Source: Acidobacteriota bacterium
GTDB lineage: Bacteria; Acidobacteriota; Blastocatellia; Pyrinomonadales; Pyrinomonadaceae
Direction of reading: 5' to 3'
NCBI GenBank assembly: GCA_019639155.1
Contig: JAHBSJ010000001.1
Coordinates: 372,001-436,000, forward strand
DNA length: 64,000 bases
How positions within the stretch are numbered: position 1 is the stretch's first letter; the number at the start of each line of letters is the position of its first letter. The translations under genes and the position numbers were made by a program. Of the stretch, positions 50,334-59,587 are shown piece by piece. Below the pieces are notes generated by a model that made no database searches, was not told the origin of the DNA, and saw only the letters and a list, made by a program, of their open reading frames with translations.

Positions 50334-51179
50334 CTAACGAGCACGTGTGACGGGAAAGACCTTGCCGTCCGCACGGACAAAGGTGCCCGAATCATAGGAT
50401 TCGTCGTCAAAGCGGAATTCGTTTCGCCCGCCGCTCTTGTCCTCTTCGGATTCAAATACGTTCGCGTCCTTGTAATAAAAATATTCGACGCCGCTGCCTT
50501 TCGCCCAACGGATCTGAAACGCCATTCGGTGCGGGCTGACGGTGCAGGTCGTGTCGCCGACGCGATATTTGCCCTCGAATTCGCCTGAACCGGCGGATGT
50601 TTCAGGCGTCGATGCGAGTCTGTCCTTTAGCCAAGCAGCAAGGCCGTCCTTTGGCGAATACATTATGTCGTCGATCTTCCACGAGCCGTTTGCCAGTTTC
50701 AGTTTGTAATTGATCGTCACCTTTTCGCCGAAATTCGTGAACGTAACAGGCAGCGTCGCCGCTTCGCCTTTTATATCTGCTCGGCCAACGGCGAAGTTCT
50801 TCAATTGCAGATCCTGCGCGTTATAAAGCGGGTCGGCATCGAAAGATGCCTCTTCGGCGGAGGCAGACTGCGAATATTTCCAGATCAGGTCCGCGAGAGC
50901 TTTAGTGAAATATTTGTCCACGCGGGCACGGTCCTTGGTTTGATAGAAAGGACTCTTTTTCGCGTCGTGCTGTTTATATAGATCTGCTACGAGAGCTTCG
51001 GCTGCCGCCGACTGCGATTCGCCGCCTGCAACGGCGGGCGTCTCCGGCTCGCTCCTGTCCGACGGATTTGAGGCAACATTGGTATTTGAAACCTCCTTTC
51101 TACTCATATCCAGCAAACCGCAGGATGAGCAAAAGAGAAGTGCAAAAACAACAGCCGGAACTGAAAACCGAAACAACAT
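50334..51179 (-). CDS. DUF3828-like lipoprotein
   Basis: The ATG at 51179 gives 281 residues with a type II signal (VVFALLFCSSC lipobox). The mature part starts with a Ser/Thr-rich linker. A DUF3828-like region follows (LVADLYKQHDAKKSPFYQ, KYFTKALADLIW, SWKIDDIMY), ending in a beta-rich C-terminal part (RMAFQIRWAKGSGVEYFYY). It is probably an outer-membrane or periplasmic lipoprotein with an NTF2-like fold, role unknown. It lies 16 bases before the TVP38 gene on the same strand. Upstream in-frame starts would put hydrophilic residues before the signal. Confidence 0.85.
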   Translation of the reverse strand: MLFRFSVPAVVFALLFCSSCGLLDMSRKEVSNTNVASNPSDRSEPETPAVAGGESQSAAAEALVADLYKQHDAKKSPFYQTKDRARVDKYFTKALADLIWKYSQSASAEEASFDADPLYNAQDLQLKNFAVGRADIKGEAATLPVTFTNFGEKVTINYKLKLANGSWKIDDIMYSPKDGLAAWLKDRLASTPETSAGSGEFEGKYRVGDTTCTVSPHRMAFQIRWAKGSGVEYFYYKDANVFESEEDKSGGRNEFRFDDESYDSGTFVRADGKVFPVTRAR

Positions 51180-51284
51180 TGTGTTTACGATGGTATAAAA
51201 GAATGAAGATAGATAGAAACTTCGGTCACGCACAAAAATGCGAGAGCCGTGAGACACTCTAGAGGGTAGTGGGTAAGCTTGAAT

Positions 51285-51719
51285 CTAGAATCTCAAATTT
51301 TCAACAGATCGTTGGTCAAATTTTACAACCAAAGCTTCACACGCTGCTCTCAGATCGTTCATAGGACCAGTGTCTATTAGGAAGTCATCAAGGACGTAAC
51401 ATGGACGTCGCTTGTCTAAAGTTATGCAAGTGGCTCGCCATGTAACAACCATTGATATGGTATATCCGGTCACTTTGCCGCTAACATTGGTGTCCTTCAT
51501 GGCGATGATCTGTATCTTATGAAAACCATCTTGATCAACAATCTCCACGTCTTTTAGTGATCGGATTTCGCGTTTAATGTAACTTTCAATTGTCTGAGCT
51601 AGTTCTTTATCCTTAGATTGGACCTCAATCGTCACAGAGGTAACGTATTTTGTTTGACCAATAATGGACAAGGAACAGGTCACGACGATAGCCCACGCAA
51701 GAAACAGTCTGTTTTTCAT
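51285..51719 (-). CDS. Secreted small hypothetical protein
   Basis: The ATG at 51719 gives 144 residues with a signal peptide (MKNRLFLAWAIVVTCSLSII). The mature part has a beta-alpha pattern (YVTSVTIEVQSKDKELAQTI, SYIKREIRSLKDVEIVD) that suggests a small secreted domain. Two cysteines (CITLDKRRPC) could form a disulfide. Base use is AT-richer than the neighbours. No family was recognised. TATTTT lies eight bases upstream of the ATG. Confidence 0.65.
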   Translation of the reverse strand: MKNRLFLAWAIVVTCSLSIIGQTKYVTSVTIEVQSKDKELAQTIESYIKREIRSLKDVEIVDQDGFHKIQIIAMKDTNVSGKVTGYTISMVVTWRATCITLDKRRPCYVLDDFLIDTGPMNDLRAACEALVVKFDQRSVENLRF

Positions 51720-52163
51720 ATCGCGGTAAAATACCATTGAGAAATTGCGATGTAAACCCAAACTTTATTCTTTATGAAATGCCAAACGACTACGATGGGT
51801 AGTCGAACGGACAATATCGGTGGATTATATGAAAATTAGCTTGCTAATTATTTCAATTTATCGTATCTTTATTGTTTGATAATTCCATCGCTCTTTTGTC
51901 GACGGTAATTTCGCTTTCGTTGTGAAAGCGTTTAGGAACTCTCGAGAGGTGGACACGTTAATAACTGTCAGAAGCAGCAAGGGCGTTAGTGCCCATGCTT
52001 TCTCGCGTTGGTTCTTCGCTGCAACCGTTACACCGAAAGTCAAAACCCACCGTTAGATAACTTCTTTTACGATCACCGAGATACTGCGTAAGCAGAGCGT
52101 GAGCCTTTGGCCTGCTCGGGCTTCGAACATCTCGCCGATCGATACAACAAAAGGTATATACAA
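51720..52163. other. Long intergenic gap with a possible coding relic
   Basis: No complete gene is seen. On the plus strand 51885-52053 reads without stops (DGNFAFVVKAFRNSREVD...AATVTPKVKTHR) but has no start and no recognisable family; on the minus strand a 61-residue frame also exists. The DNA is AT-rich up to about 51880. Part may be the 5' leader of the helicase gene, and the AAAGG ribosome site of that gene is at its end. Confidence 0.4.
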
Positions 52164-53357
52164 GTGAATTTTAAAGATCTCGGCCTGCTGCCCGTTTTGA
52201 CGGAGAAGTGCAGGCAACTGGGTTTTTCAGAGCCTACACCCATACAAAAGCAGGCCATTCCCATAGTTTTACAGGGCGGTGACATCATCGCTTGTGCCGA
52301 GACCGGCACGGGCAAGACCGCGGCATTTTTGCTGCCGTCCATTCAGAAGCTTATTGAAACCGATACAACGCGGGGAACCCGCATCCTCGTTCTGTCGCCG
52401 ACTCGTGAACTCGCGACGCAGACCGAAGAGGCCTGCCGGCAATTCGCGCCAAAGGGCGTAACGTGTACGGCGATCATCGGCGGCTCCGGCTATAAGCGGC
52501 AGATGGACGCCCTGAAAAGGTCGCCGAATATCATCATTGCGACGCCCGGCCGCCTTATCGATCTGATGGATCAGGGACTGGTCGACTTTAGAATGCTTAC
52601 GACGCTGGTGTTGGACGAAGCTGACCGCATGCTGGACATGGGTTTTCTGCCTTCGATCAGGCGTATCGTGAATGCTATTCCGAAGAAGCGCCAGACACTT
52701 TTCTTCTCGGCGACAATGTCGCCGGAAATAGAAGCGCTTGCGTACAAGATGCTGACCGACCCGAAGCTGATCGAAGCAAGTCCCCGCGGGCGGGCATCGC
52801 AGCTCATCGAACAGACAGCTTATCCCGTTCAGGCAAATTCAAAGATGGTACTACTGCTGGACCTTCTGGAAAAGGAAGACCTGCGTCGTGTGCTGGTCTT
52901 TACTCGCACCAAACGCCAAGCGGACCGGCTTGCACACGTTCTGGAAAAACGCCAGCACAGCTCGAACCGTATTCACGGCGACCGCTCACAGTCGCAGCGT
53001 GACGCTGCATTGAACGGCTTCAGATCGGGCCAAACGAACGTGCTGGTCGCAACGGACGTCGCCGCACGCGGCATCGATATTGATTCCGTGGCTCACGTGA
53101 TCAATTACGACATTCCCGTGGTCCCGGAGGACTATGTACACCGTATCGGCCGGACTGGACGCGCGGGCAACAAGGGCCGTGCTATCACGATATTTACGGC
53201 CGCCGAAGAGCACGCGATGCGTGCCATTGAACGCCTGACAGGTGAAAAGGTCGAACGCGTAATTCACCCCGAACACGGCGGGAACTTTACGGAAGCCCCT
53301 AAGACGGAAACCGCCCGGCGGCCGTTTCGCCAATTCGGTTCGCGCCGCCGCCGATAA
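52164..53357 (+). CDS. DEAD-box RNA helicase
   Basis: The GTG at 52164 (AAAGG nine bases upstream) gives 397 residues starting MNFKDLGLLPVL. All motifs are present: Q motif (GFSEPTPIQKQAIP), motif I AETGTGKT, DEAD in VLDEADRML, SAT, and HRIGRTGRAG. The C-terminus is short and basic (RPFRQFGSRRRR), like RhlE-type helicases. It remodels RNA in the cytoplasm, often in ribosome assembly or cold adaptation. The long upstream leader could suit cold-shock control, though no element was recognised. A zinc-binding protein gene follows 44 bases later. Confidence 0.93.
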   Translation: MNFKDLGLLPVLTEKCRQLGFSEPTPIQKQAIPIVLQGGDIIACAETGTGKTAAFLLPSIQKLIETDTTRGTRILVLSPTRELATQTEEACRQFAPKGVTCTAIIGGSGYKRQMDALKRSPNIIIATPGRLIDLMDQGLVDFRMLTTLVLDEADRMLDMGFLPSIRRIVNAIPKKRQTLFFSATMSPEIEALAYKMLTDPKLIEASPRGRASQLIEQTAYPVQANSKMVLLLDLLEKEDLRRVLVFTRTKRQADRLAHVLEKRQHSSNRIHGDRSQSQRDAALNGFRSGQTNVLVATDVAARGIDIDSVAHVINYDIPVVPEDYVHRIGRTGRAGNKGRAITIFTAAEEHAMRAIERLTGEKVERVIHPEHGGNFTEAPKTETARRPFRQFGSRRRR

Positions 53358-53401
53358 GGCCGCGGCACGCTATTAGTTCGCAGCGATCAGGAGAAATAAC
53401 A

Positions 53402-53752
53402 ATGAAAACCAAAGCCTATTCAATTGATGACCGGCAAGAAATGATGTGTTCGCAGTGCGATATCGAACAGGTGCACAAGGTCCTTGCCGTGACCAAACAG
53501 GGGACGATCACAAAGGCCGCCTGCGAGACATGCGAGAGTGTGAGTACGTTCTCAAGAGGCGTGAAAACGGAATTTGCGACCGGCAAGGGCAAGAACGCTT
53601 CGCCGTATGACCGGCTGCGGAAATACCGAAAAGGCCAGGCGATGATGCACGAGAAATTCGGCCGCGGCGAGGTAACCGCCGTTGTCGAACCGCACAAGAT
53701 CGACGTTCTATTCGGAAATGAGGTTCGTCGGCTGGTCCACGAGCAATCGTAA
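53402..53752 (+). CDS. Small zinc-ribbon-type protein with a basic C-terminal domain
   Basis: The 116 residues begin with two CxxC pairs (MCSQCDIEQVH and ACETCESVSTF), a zinc ribbon. The second half (YRKGQAMMHEKFGRGEVTAV) resembles the small SH3-like tails that follow helicases such as UvrD. The gene comes 44 bases after the DEAD-box gene with its own ribosome site (AGGAG), so it could be a nucleic-acid-binding partner. A terminator lies 19 bases after its stop. Confidence 0.78.
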   Translation: MKTKAYSIDDRQEMMCSQCDIEQVHKVLAVTKQGTITKAACETCESVSTFSRGVKTEFATGKGKNASPYDRLRKYRKGQAMMHEKFGRGEVTAVVEPHKIDVLFGNEVRRLVHEQS

Positions 53753-53771
53753 GCCGTTGATCCGAAAAAAG

Positions 53772-53801
53772 AAAAGGGTTGACCGCTTGGCCAACCCTTT
53801 T
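53772..53801. terminator. Bidirectional rho-independent terminator
   Basis: AAAAGGGTTG and CAACCCTTTT pair around a short loop, between the convergent zinc-ribbon and DUF883-like genes. Confidence 0.85.
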
Positions 53802-53824
53802 CTAACTGAACTGACTCTGCGAAA

Positions 53825-54181
53825 CTACTTTCGCCCGCGGAGCAGCAACCCGAGAACCAATCCCACCGCAGCCGAGATGAGGATCGTCTGACCCGGCTTC
53901 TGACGTGCAAATTCCTTTGCGTCCTCGACAAGCTCTTTCGGATCTTTCGAAGATAGGTCCTTGATCTTGTCGCCTGCCTGCGTAAATTTTTCCGATGCGA
54001 AATCGCGTGCCTTCTCGGCCGCGTCCTTGATCTGCTGTCCGTATTCCTGTGCCTGCATTTTGAGGTCTCCTAAAAATTCGTCATTCATCGTGCCATCGCC
54101 GAACCCGCCGTTTCCGACCGGGATCAGTCCCTGTTCCAACTCCTTTTCCGCTTTCTTCACTTCTGCTTCAAATTCTGACAT
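53825..54181 (-). CDS. DUF883/ElaB-like protein with C-terminal membrane helix
   Basis: The ATG at 54181 has GGAGG nine bases upstream and gives 118 residues. The protein is a long charged coiled-coil-like helix (EAEVKKAEKELEQ, QQIKDAAEKARDFASEKFT) ending in a glycine-containing hydrophobic tail (ILISAAVGLVLGLLL-RGRK), as in YqjD/ElaB relatives. Such proteins tether ribosomes or regulate at the inner membrane in enterobacteria. It is convergent with the zinc-ribbon gene and divergent from the tetR operon. The longer upstream frame is not used, since the ribosome site is clear. Confidence 0.85.
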   Translation of the reverse strand: MSEFEAEVKKAEKELEQGLIPVGNGGFGDGTMNDEFLGDLKMQAQEYGQQIKDAAEKARDFASEKFTQAGDKIKDLSSKDPKELVEDAKEFARQKPGQTILISAAVGLVLGLLLRGRK

Positions 54182-54339
54182 TTTCGTATTCCTCCAATAA
54201 AAATAGTGATAAAAACTCTCTGCTTTTGATATCCGCCGGATACCATTTCGGATGAACCGTCGCCGACATTGGTTGTAACGAAATCCGCGGCAAATTGTTC
54301 GCCCATTTTTGACGCTGTGATAGACGTCACAAACAAGAA

Positions 54340-54398
54340 TTGACAAACATGCATCCAAATGTAATTCTATCACGAAAGATAGTGAGTGCTTACTTACT
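54340..54398 (+). promoter_or_regulatory. Promoter and TetR-type operator of the efflux operon
   Basis: TTGACA (54340-54345) is followed 16 bases later by TAATTC (54362-54367). Just downstream AGTGAGT-GCTT-ACTTACT (54381-54398) is an inverted repeat with one mismatch, typical of AcrR/TetR-family operators. Autoregulation by the adjacent regulator is predicted. Confidence 0.65.
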
Positions 54399-54412
54399 TT
54401 TAACTTTTTTTG

Positions 54413-55087
54413 ATGGACGAGATCATAAAATGTGACCACACAGGCCGAATGTCGGGCGACGAGCGCCGCGAGCAGATACTGCGGGCGGCGGTTGAGCTGT
54501 TCTCGCAGCACGGCTTTAAGGGCACTACGACGAAGCAGATCGCCGCTGCGTCGGGCGTTTCAGAGGCAATGGTCTTTCGCCATTTCGCCACAAAAGATGA
54601 ACTGTACGGAGCCATCATCCACGCAAAAGCGTGCATCGACGGTGTGAATAAGTTTCCGTGGGACGGCGATCCCGTTGTGCTTAAAGCCCTCGCCGAAAAG
54701 GACGACCACGCTTTCTTTGCAGGCGTGGCGCTTGCGGCACTGAACAAGCACCAGGAAGACGTCGCGTTCATGCGGCTGCTTTTTTATTCGGCTCTGGAAG
54801 AGCACGATCTGGCGGAACGTTTTTTCCACGAATTCGTTGAACAGGTCTATGAGTTTCTCGGCGGCTACATTGAGCGCCGGCAGAAAGACGGCGTTTTTCG
54901 TGCTGTCGATCCGCGGATCGTTGTCAGGTCATTTTTGGGTATGTTGATACATCACTCGCTAAACAACATTCTCTGGGACAAGAATCGGGTAATACTCGAT
55001 ATCCCGAACGAGGAGGCGGCAAAGAATTTTGCGGACATATTGCTCCGCGGAGTATCTGCCGGGAATTCGGAGGCGAAGCGCAAATGA
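54413..55087 (+). CDS. TetR/AcrR-family transcriptional regulator of the RND efflux operon
   Basis: The ATG at 54413 gives 224 residues. The N-terminal helix-turn-helix is clear (TTKQIAAASGVSEAMVFRHF), preceded by RREQILRAAVELFSQHGF. The C-terminal ligand-binding domain is helical with a conserved ALAEKD-type stretch. It probably represses itself and the downstream efflux genes by binding the inverted repeat at 54381-54398. Its stop overlaps the membrane-fusion gene start by four bases. Confidence 0.92.
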   Translation: MDEIIKCDHTGRMSGDERREQILRAAVELFSQHGFKGTTTKQIAAASGVSEAMVFRHFATKDELYGAIIHAKACIDGVNKFPWDGDPVVLKALAEKDDHAFFAGVALAALNKHQEDVAFMRLLFYSALEEHDLAERFFHEFVEQVYEFLGGYIERRQKDGVFRAVDPRIVVRSFLGMLIHHSLNNILWDKNRVILDIPNEEAAKNFADILLRGVSAGNSEAKRK

Positions 55088-56382
55088 GAGGAAAGTTCGG
55101 CGCAATCATTTTGATCACCGCGGCAGCGATAGCATCGATAGCAGCGGCCGCATGCGGAACCGGCAACAAGGCTGATAATGCGAATTCATCGGCAGCAACG
55201 CCGACGACCGTTGCGGTGGAGACCGCGCAGGCCACAGTTCGGCAGATACCGAAATATTTCGAAGCGACAGGAACGCTCGCCAGCGATGCAGCTACAGATG
55301 TGGCTCCGGTGATCGGCGGCAAGATCGTCGAAGTGAATTTCGACGTCGGAAGTTACGTCGAGAAAGGCAGCGTGCTCGTCCGTTTGGACGACCGCGACGC
55401 ACGCATTCGCGTCGAACAGGCCGAGGCTCAGGTCGAACAACAGAAGAAAGCGGTAAATCAGGCAGTCGCCGCTCTTCGGCAGGCTCAGATCCGTCTCGGC
55501 GTGCGTGACGGTGAGACATTCGACATCGAAAAGTTCTCGCAGGTGATATCAACGCGGGCGAATTTGGAACTCGCCGAGAAAGAGCTTGCCCGTGCCGAAA
55601 GGCTCTACGCAACCGAGGACATTTCGCGTTCGCTGCTCGACCAGCGTCGAGCACAGCGTGACGCACTTATTGGACAGCTTGCCGAAGCACGGTCGAATGC
55701 GGCAGTCGCGGTGAAAGCGATAACCGCCGCCGAAACCGCCGTCGTTTCAGCACGCGCAGCCGTCAACACCGCACAGACGCAGGTCGATCAGGCTCGAAAG
55801 TCTCTTTCGGATACCGTCATAACCGCACCTATCAGCGGTTACATCTCAGAACGCGTCGCCGATCCCGGCGAATTTGTAACGCCGAACGCACCGAATACAA
55901 AGGTCGCAACGATCGTCCGCACCGGCACTCTGCGATTGAAGATCGATGTTCCTGAACAATCCATCGGTAATGTGAAGGTCGGCCAGAGCATCTCGATGCA
56001 GACCAGTGCTTATCCCGACCGCAATTTTGCGGGCCGCGTAGTACGCATGCTGCCGACACTGAACGCACAGGCACGGTCATTGACGGTCGAGGCTGAAGTG
56101 CCGAACACCGAAGGCTTGCTCAGGCCGGGCCAATTTGCCGTTGTGCGAATCACTCAAGCGGAACCTGAGAATGCAGTGATGGTTCCGGTCGCGGCGGTCA
56201 AGACCGAGGGCGATGTGAACAAGGTATTTATCATCCGCGAAGGAGCAGCACGCGAGCAGATCGTTCAGCTCGGGCTGCTCGAAGATCGAATGATACAGAT
56301 CAAATCCGGCATTGCGGAGGGTGATGCCGTCGCCATTACAAATCTCGATTCACTTTTCGACGGAGTCTTCGTCGCCCAATAA
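55084..56382 (+). CDS. RND efflux periplasmic adaptor (membrane fusion lipoprotein)
   Basis: The 432-residue protein has a lipoprotein signal (AIASIAAAAC). The biotinyl-lipoyl-like halves surround a long coiled-coil region (RVEQAEAQVEQQKKAV to AAVNTAQTQVDQARKSL). The HlyD/AcrA-type signatures IGGKIVEVNFDVGSYVEKG and ITAPISGYISERVADPGEFV are visible. It links the inner-membrane pump to the outer-membrane channel. The ATG overlaps the tetR stop; the pump gene starts 26 bases after its own stop. Confidence 0.94.
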   Translation: MRGKFGAIILITAAAIASIAAAACGTGNKADNANSSAATPTTVAVETAQATVRQIPKYFEATGTLASDAATDVAPVIGGKIVEVNFDVGSYVEKGSVLVRLDDRDARIRVEQAEAQVEQQKKAVNQAVAALRQAQIRLGVRDGETFDIEKFSQVISTRANLELAEKELARAERLYATEDISRSLLDQRRAQRDALIGQLAEARSNAAVAVKAITAAETAVVSARAAVNTAQTQVDQARKSLSDTVITAPISGYISERVADPGEFVTPNAPNTKVATIVRTGTLRLKIDVPEQSIGNVKVGQSISMQTSAYPDRNFAGRVVRMLPTLNAQARSLTVEAEVPNTEGLLRPGQFAVVRITQAEPENAVMVPVAAVKTEGDVNKVFIIREGAAREQIVQLGLLEDRMIQIKSGIAEGDAVAITNLDSLFDGVFVAQ

Positions 56383-56408
56383 CGGAAAAGGACCACACGT
56401 AGAATTGT

Positions 56409-59400
56409 ATGCAGTGGCTGGCTGAAATTTGCGTAAAAAGACCGGTTTTCGCGACGATGCTCATTTTGTCGCTGGTCGTAGTGGGCGCCTTTTCGTTCAT
56501 GAGCCTCGGCGTCGATCTTTTCCCAAAGATCGATTTCCCGACCATTACCGTAACGGTGACCAATCCCGGCGCTTCGCCTGAAGAGATCGAGACCGAGATC
56601 ACCGACAAGATCGAAGAGGCCGTTAATACGATCAGCGGTATCGACGAGATGCGTTCGACGTCGCTCGAGGGCGTGTCGCAGGTCTTCGTGCAATTCATCC
56701 TTGAAAAGGACGTCAACATCGCCGCACAAGAGGTCGAGAACCGCGTCCAGAGCGTCATACCGCGGCTGCCGGAAACGGCGGAACGGCCGACCGTACAGAA
56801 ACTTGATACCGACGCGGCCCCCGTTCTGCGAATTTCGATCTCCGCACCGAAGTCGCTCCGAGAAGTAACTGAGGTCGCCAAAAAGCAGGTCAAAGAACGA
56901 ATTCAATCCATCAACGGCGTCGGCCAGGTGACCATCATCGGCGGCGTCGAGCGGCAAATTCATGTCTGGATCGATCCGGACAAACTGCGTGCATACAACG
57001 TAACGCCGGCCGAGGTTTCGGGAGCTCTTCGGATACAGAACGTCGAATTTCCCAGCGGCCGGCTGGACGAAGGCCAGCGTGAGACCGCGGTTCGGACCAT
57101 CGGCAAAATTCAAAAGCCGGAAGAGTTTGAAAACGTCGTCGTCGCCACACGCGGCGGCTATCAGGTCAAGGTGAAAGACCTCGGCTATGTCGAGGACGGA
57201 GCGGAAGAGCCGCGTTCTGAAGCTCGCCTGAACGGCCAGCCCGCAGTAACGCTGATCGTCTCGAAACAGTCCGGACAAAACACTGTCGCTGTCGCCGAAG
57301 AGATAAAGGAACGCCTGAAAGAGATCGAGCCGACGCTGCCGCCTGAGTTTCAGATGCGGATCATCGGCGACAACTCGATCTTTATCAAAAATGCGGTCGG
57401 TGCACTCGAGGAACATCTGACCATCGGCTCGCTGCTGGCGTCGATCGTCGTTTTCTTTTTCCTGTGGAATTTCCGCGCCACGTTCATCGCCGCACTCGCC
57501 ATCCCAACGTCGATCATCGCAACCTTCGCTCTGATGTATGCGATGGGCTACACGCTGAATTCCATCACGATGCTGTCGCTGACGCTGATGGTCGGTATCG
57601 TGATCGACGACGCGATCATCGTGCTTGAGAACATCTACCGGTTTGTCGAAGAAAAAGGGATGAACCCGTATCAGGCGGCGATCGAAGGCACACGCGATAT
57701 CGGGCTCGCCGTACTGGCGACGACGCTTTCGCTGATGGCCGTGTTCGTACCGATCGGCTTTATGCAGGGTATCGTTGGGCGTTTCATGTCTTCGTTCGGC
57801 CTAACGGCGTCGTTCGCGGTCGGCGTGTCGCTGATCGTTTCGTTCACGCTGACGCCGATGCTCGCCGCGAGGCTGATCAAGCACAAAACAAAAACGGCGG
57901 GCATCGCAGAACAAGAAGAAAAGGCCGCCGCTAAGAGCAAGGAACGCGGTTGGTTCCGGTATCTGGATGCGACCTACACCTATCTGCTCAAGTTCGCGAT
58001 GGGGCATCGCTGGGTGATCGTCACTGTCTGCATCTTGGTTTTCCTGAGTATCGTGCCGCTTTTCATTTTCGTCGGAAAGAATTTTCTGCCGGTTGACGAT
58101 CAATCACAGTTCGAGATCCAGGTGCGGGCTCCGGAAGGCACAAGCCTCGGTGCAACGTCGCAGATATTTGAACGCATCGCATCGGAAGTGCGAAAGATGC
58201 CGGGCGTTACCGATACGCTCGCGACCGTCGGCGGCGGTACGCAGCTCGTCGTAAATTCGGGCACCATTTATGTAAAACTCGCCGACATCAAGGACCGCAC
58301 AAAGTCGCAGGAAGATATGATGGCAGAGGCCCGCGAAGTGCTGGCACAGTTTCCGCCGGAGCTTCGAACGGCGGTCCAGCAGGTTCAGGCATTTTCCGGC
58401 GGCGGTTTCCGCAACGCTAACGTGCAGTTCCTGATCGCGGGTCCCGATCTGAAAAAACTCGAAGAGTATTCCGAGAAGATCCTTGCGAAAATGAAGACAG
58501 TGCCGGACGCGGTGGACGTGGATTCGACGCTGATCGCCGGCAAACCCGAGCTGCAGCTTGAGGTCGACCGAGACACTGCAGCGGACCTCGGCGTACGCAT
58601 CGGTGACGTTTCGCAGGCATTGAACACCCTGGTCGCGGGCCAAGAAGCGACGACGTTCAACAGCGGCAGCGACCAATACAGCGTTCGAGTGCGGGCGATA
58701 AATACGTTCCGTACCGATGTCGAAGGCCTGAAACGCCTGATCGTCCCGTCGTCAAAGCTCGGCTGGGTGACCTTGGACCGCGTCATTACGGTCAAAGAAG
58801 GTACAAGCCCCAGTTCGATCGACCGTACGAACCGCCAGCGTCAGGTCACGCTGCTCGCAAACACACGTCCCGGCGGCTCCGCGGCGAGCATTACATCGGC
58901 GATCGACAGCTACGTAAACGAGCTGAACCTGCCCGACGAATACAAGACCGGCTACGTCGGCCAATCGAAAGAAATGGGGAAGGCGGGCTTCTATTTTCTG
59001 CTGGCGTTCGTGCTGTCGTTCATTTTCATGTACATCGTGCTCGCTGCGCAGTTCGAATCGTTCATCCATCCCGTGACTATCTTGCTGACGCTGCCGCTCG
59101 CTATTCCGTTCGGGATCTTGAGCCTGCTGATCGCGGGGCAAACGGTGAACATCTTCTCCGGACTCGGCGTCCTGTTGCTGTTCGGCGTAGTGAAAAAGAA
59201 CGCCATTCTGCAGATCGACCACACAAACAGCCTGCGTTCGACAGGCCTGTCGCGGTACGACGCCATTATTCAGGCGAACCGCGACCGCCTGCGGCCGATC
59301 CTGATGACGACCATCGCACTCGTAGCGGGGATGATGCCGCTAGTGCTGGCGACCGGCGCCGGTTCGGGCACGAACCGCTCGATCGGAGTTCTCGTGGTCG

Positions 59401-59579
59401 GCGGACAGTCGCTGTGTCTGCTGCTGACGCTGCTCGCGGTTCCCGTTTTTTATTCGATCTTTGACGACCTCTCCGAAATGCGGATCTTTAGCTCGATCGG
59501 ACGGTTCGGTGAAAGATTGTTCTCAACAGTCAAACGGCGCACCGCCGCGACGGCAAGTTCCATTATCGGGAGGCAATAG
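56409..59579 (+). CDS. RND efflux pump (HAE1/AcrB-type)
   Basis: The 1056-residue inner-membrane protein has the expected 12 transmembrane layout. The proton-relay aspartates lie in [13 protein letters not shown], and the first TM opens with [19 protein letters not shown]. Two large periplasmic loops and the conserved GxxxDxxP-like porter segments are present. It exports hydrophobic or amphiphilic compounds using proton-motive force. Being 1056 residues with the DD pair places it with HAE1 rather than heavy-metal pumps. Substrate is unknown. Confidence 0.95.
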   Translation: MQWLAEICVKRPVFATMLILSLVVVGAFSFMSLGVDLFPKIDFPTITVTVTNPGASPEEIETEITDKIEEAVNTISGIDEMRSTSLEGVSQVFVQFILEKDVNIAAQEVENRVQSVIPRLPETAERPTVQKLDTDAAPVLRISISAPKSLREVTEVAKKQVKERIQSINGVGQVTIIGGVERQIHVWIDPDKLRAYNVTPAEVSGALRIQNVEFPSGRLDEGQRETAVRTIGKIQKPEEFENVVVATRGGYQVKVKDLGYVEDGAEEPRSEARLNGQPAVTLIVSKQSGQNTVAVAEEIKERLKEIEPTLPPEFQMRIIGDNSIFIKNAVGALEEHLTIGSLLASIVVFFFLWNFRATFIAALAIPTSIIATFALMYAMGYTLNSITMLSLTLMVGIVIDDAIIVLENIYRFVEEKGMNPYQAAIEGTRDIGLAVLATTLSLMAVFVPIGFMQGIVGRFMSSFGLTASFAVGVSLIVSFTLTPMLAARLIKHKTKTAGIAEQEEKAAAKSKERGWFRYLDATYTYLLKFAMGHRWVIVTVCILVFLSIVPLFIFVGKNFLPVDDQSQFEIQVRAPEGTSLGATSQIFERIASEVRKMPGVTDTLATVGGGTQLVVNSGTIYVKLADIKDRTKSQEDMMAEAREVLAQFPPELRTAVQQVQAFSGGGFRNANVQFLIAGPDLKKLEEYSEKILAKMKTVPDAVDVDSTLIAGKPELQLEVDRDTAADLGVRIGDVSQALNTLVAGQEATTFNSGSDQYSVRVRAINTFRTDVEGLKRLIVPSSKLGWVTLDRVITVKEGTSPSSIDRTNRQRQVTLLANTRPGGSAASITSAIDSYVNELNLPDEYKTGYVGQSKEMGKAGFYFLLAFVLSFIFMYIVLAAQFESFIHPVTILLTLPLAIPFGILSLLIAGQTVNIFSGLGVLLLFGVVKKNAILQIDHTNSLRSTGLSRYDAIIQANRDRLRPILMTTIALVAGMMPLVLATGAGSGTNRSIGVLVVGGQSLCLLLTLLAVPVFYSIFDDLSEMRIFSSIGRFGERLFSTVKRRTAATASSIIGRQ

Positions 59580-59587
59580 GGCACGAA

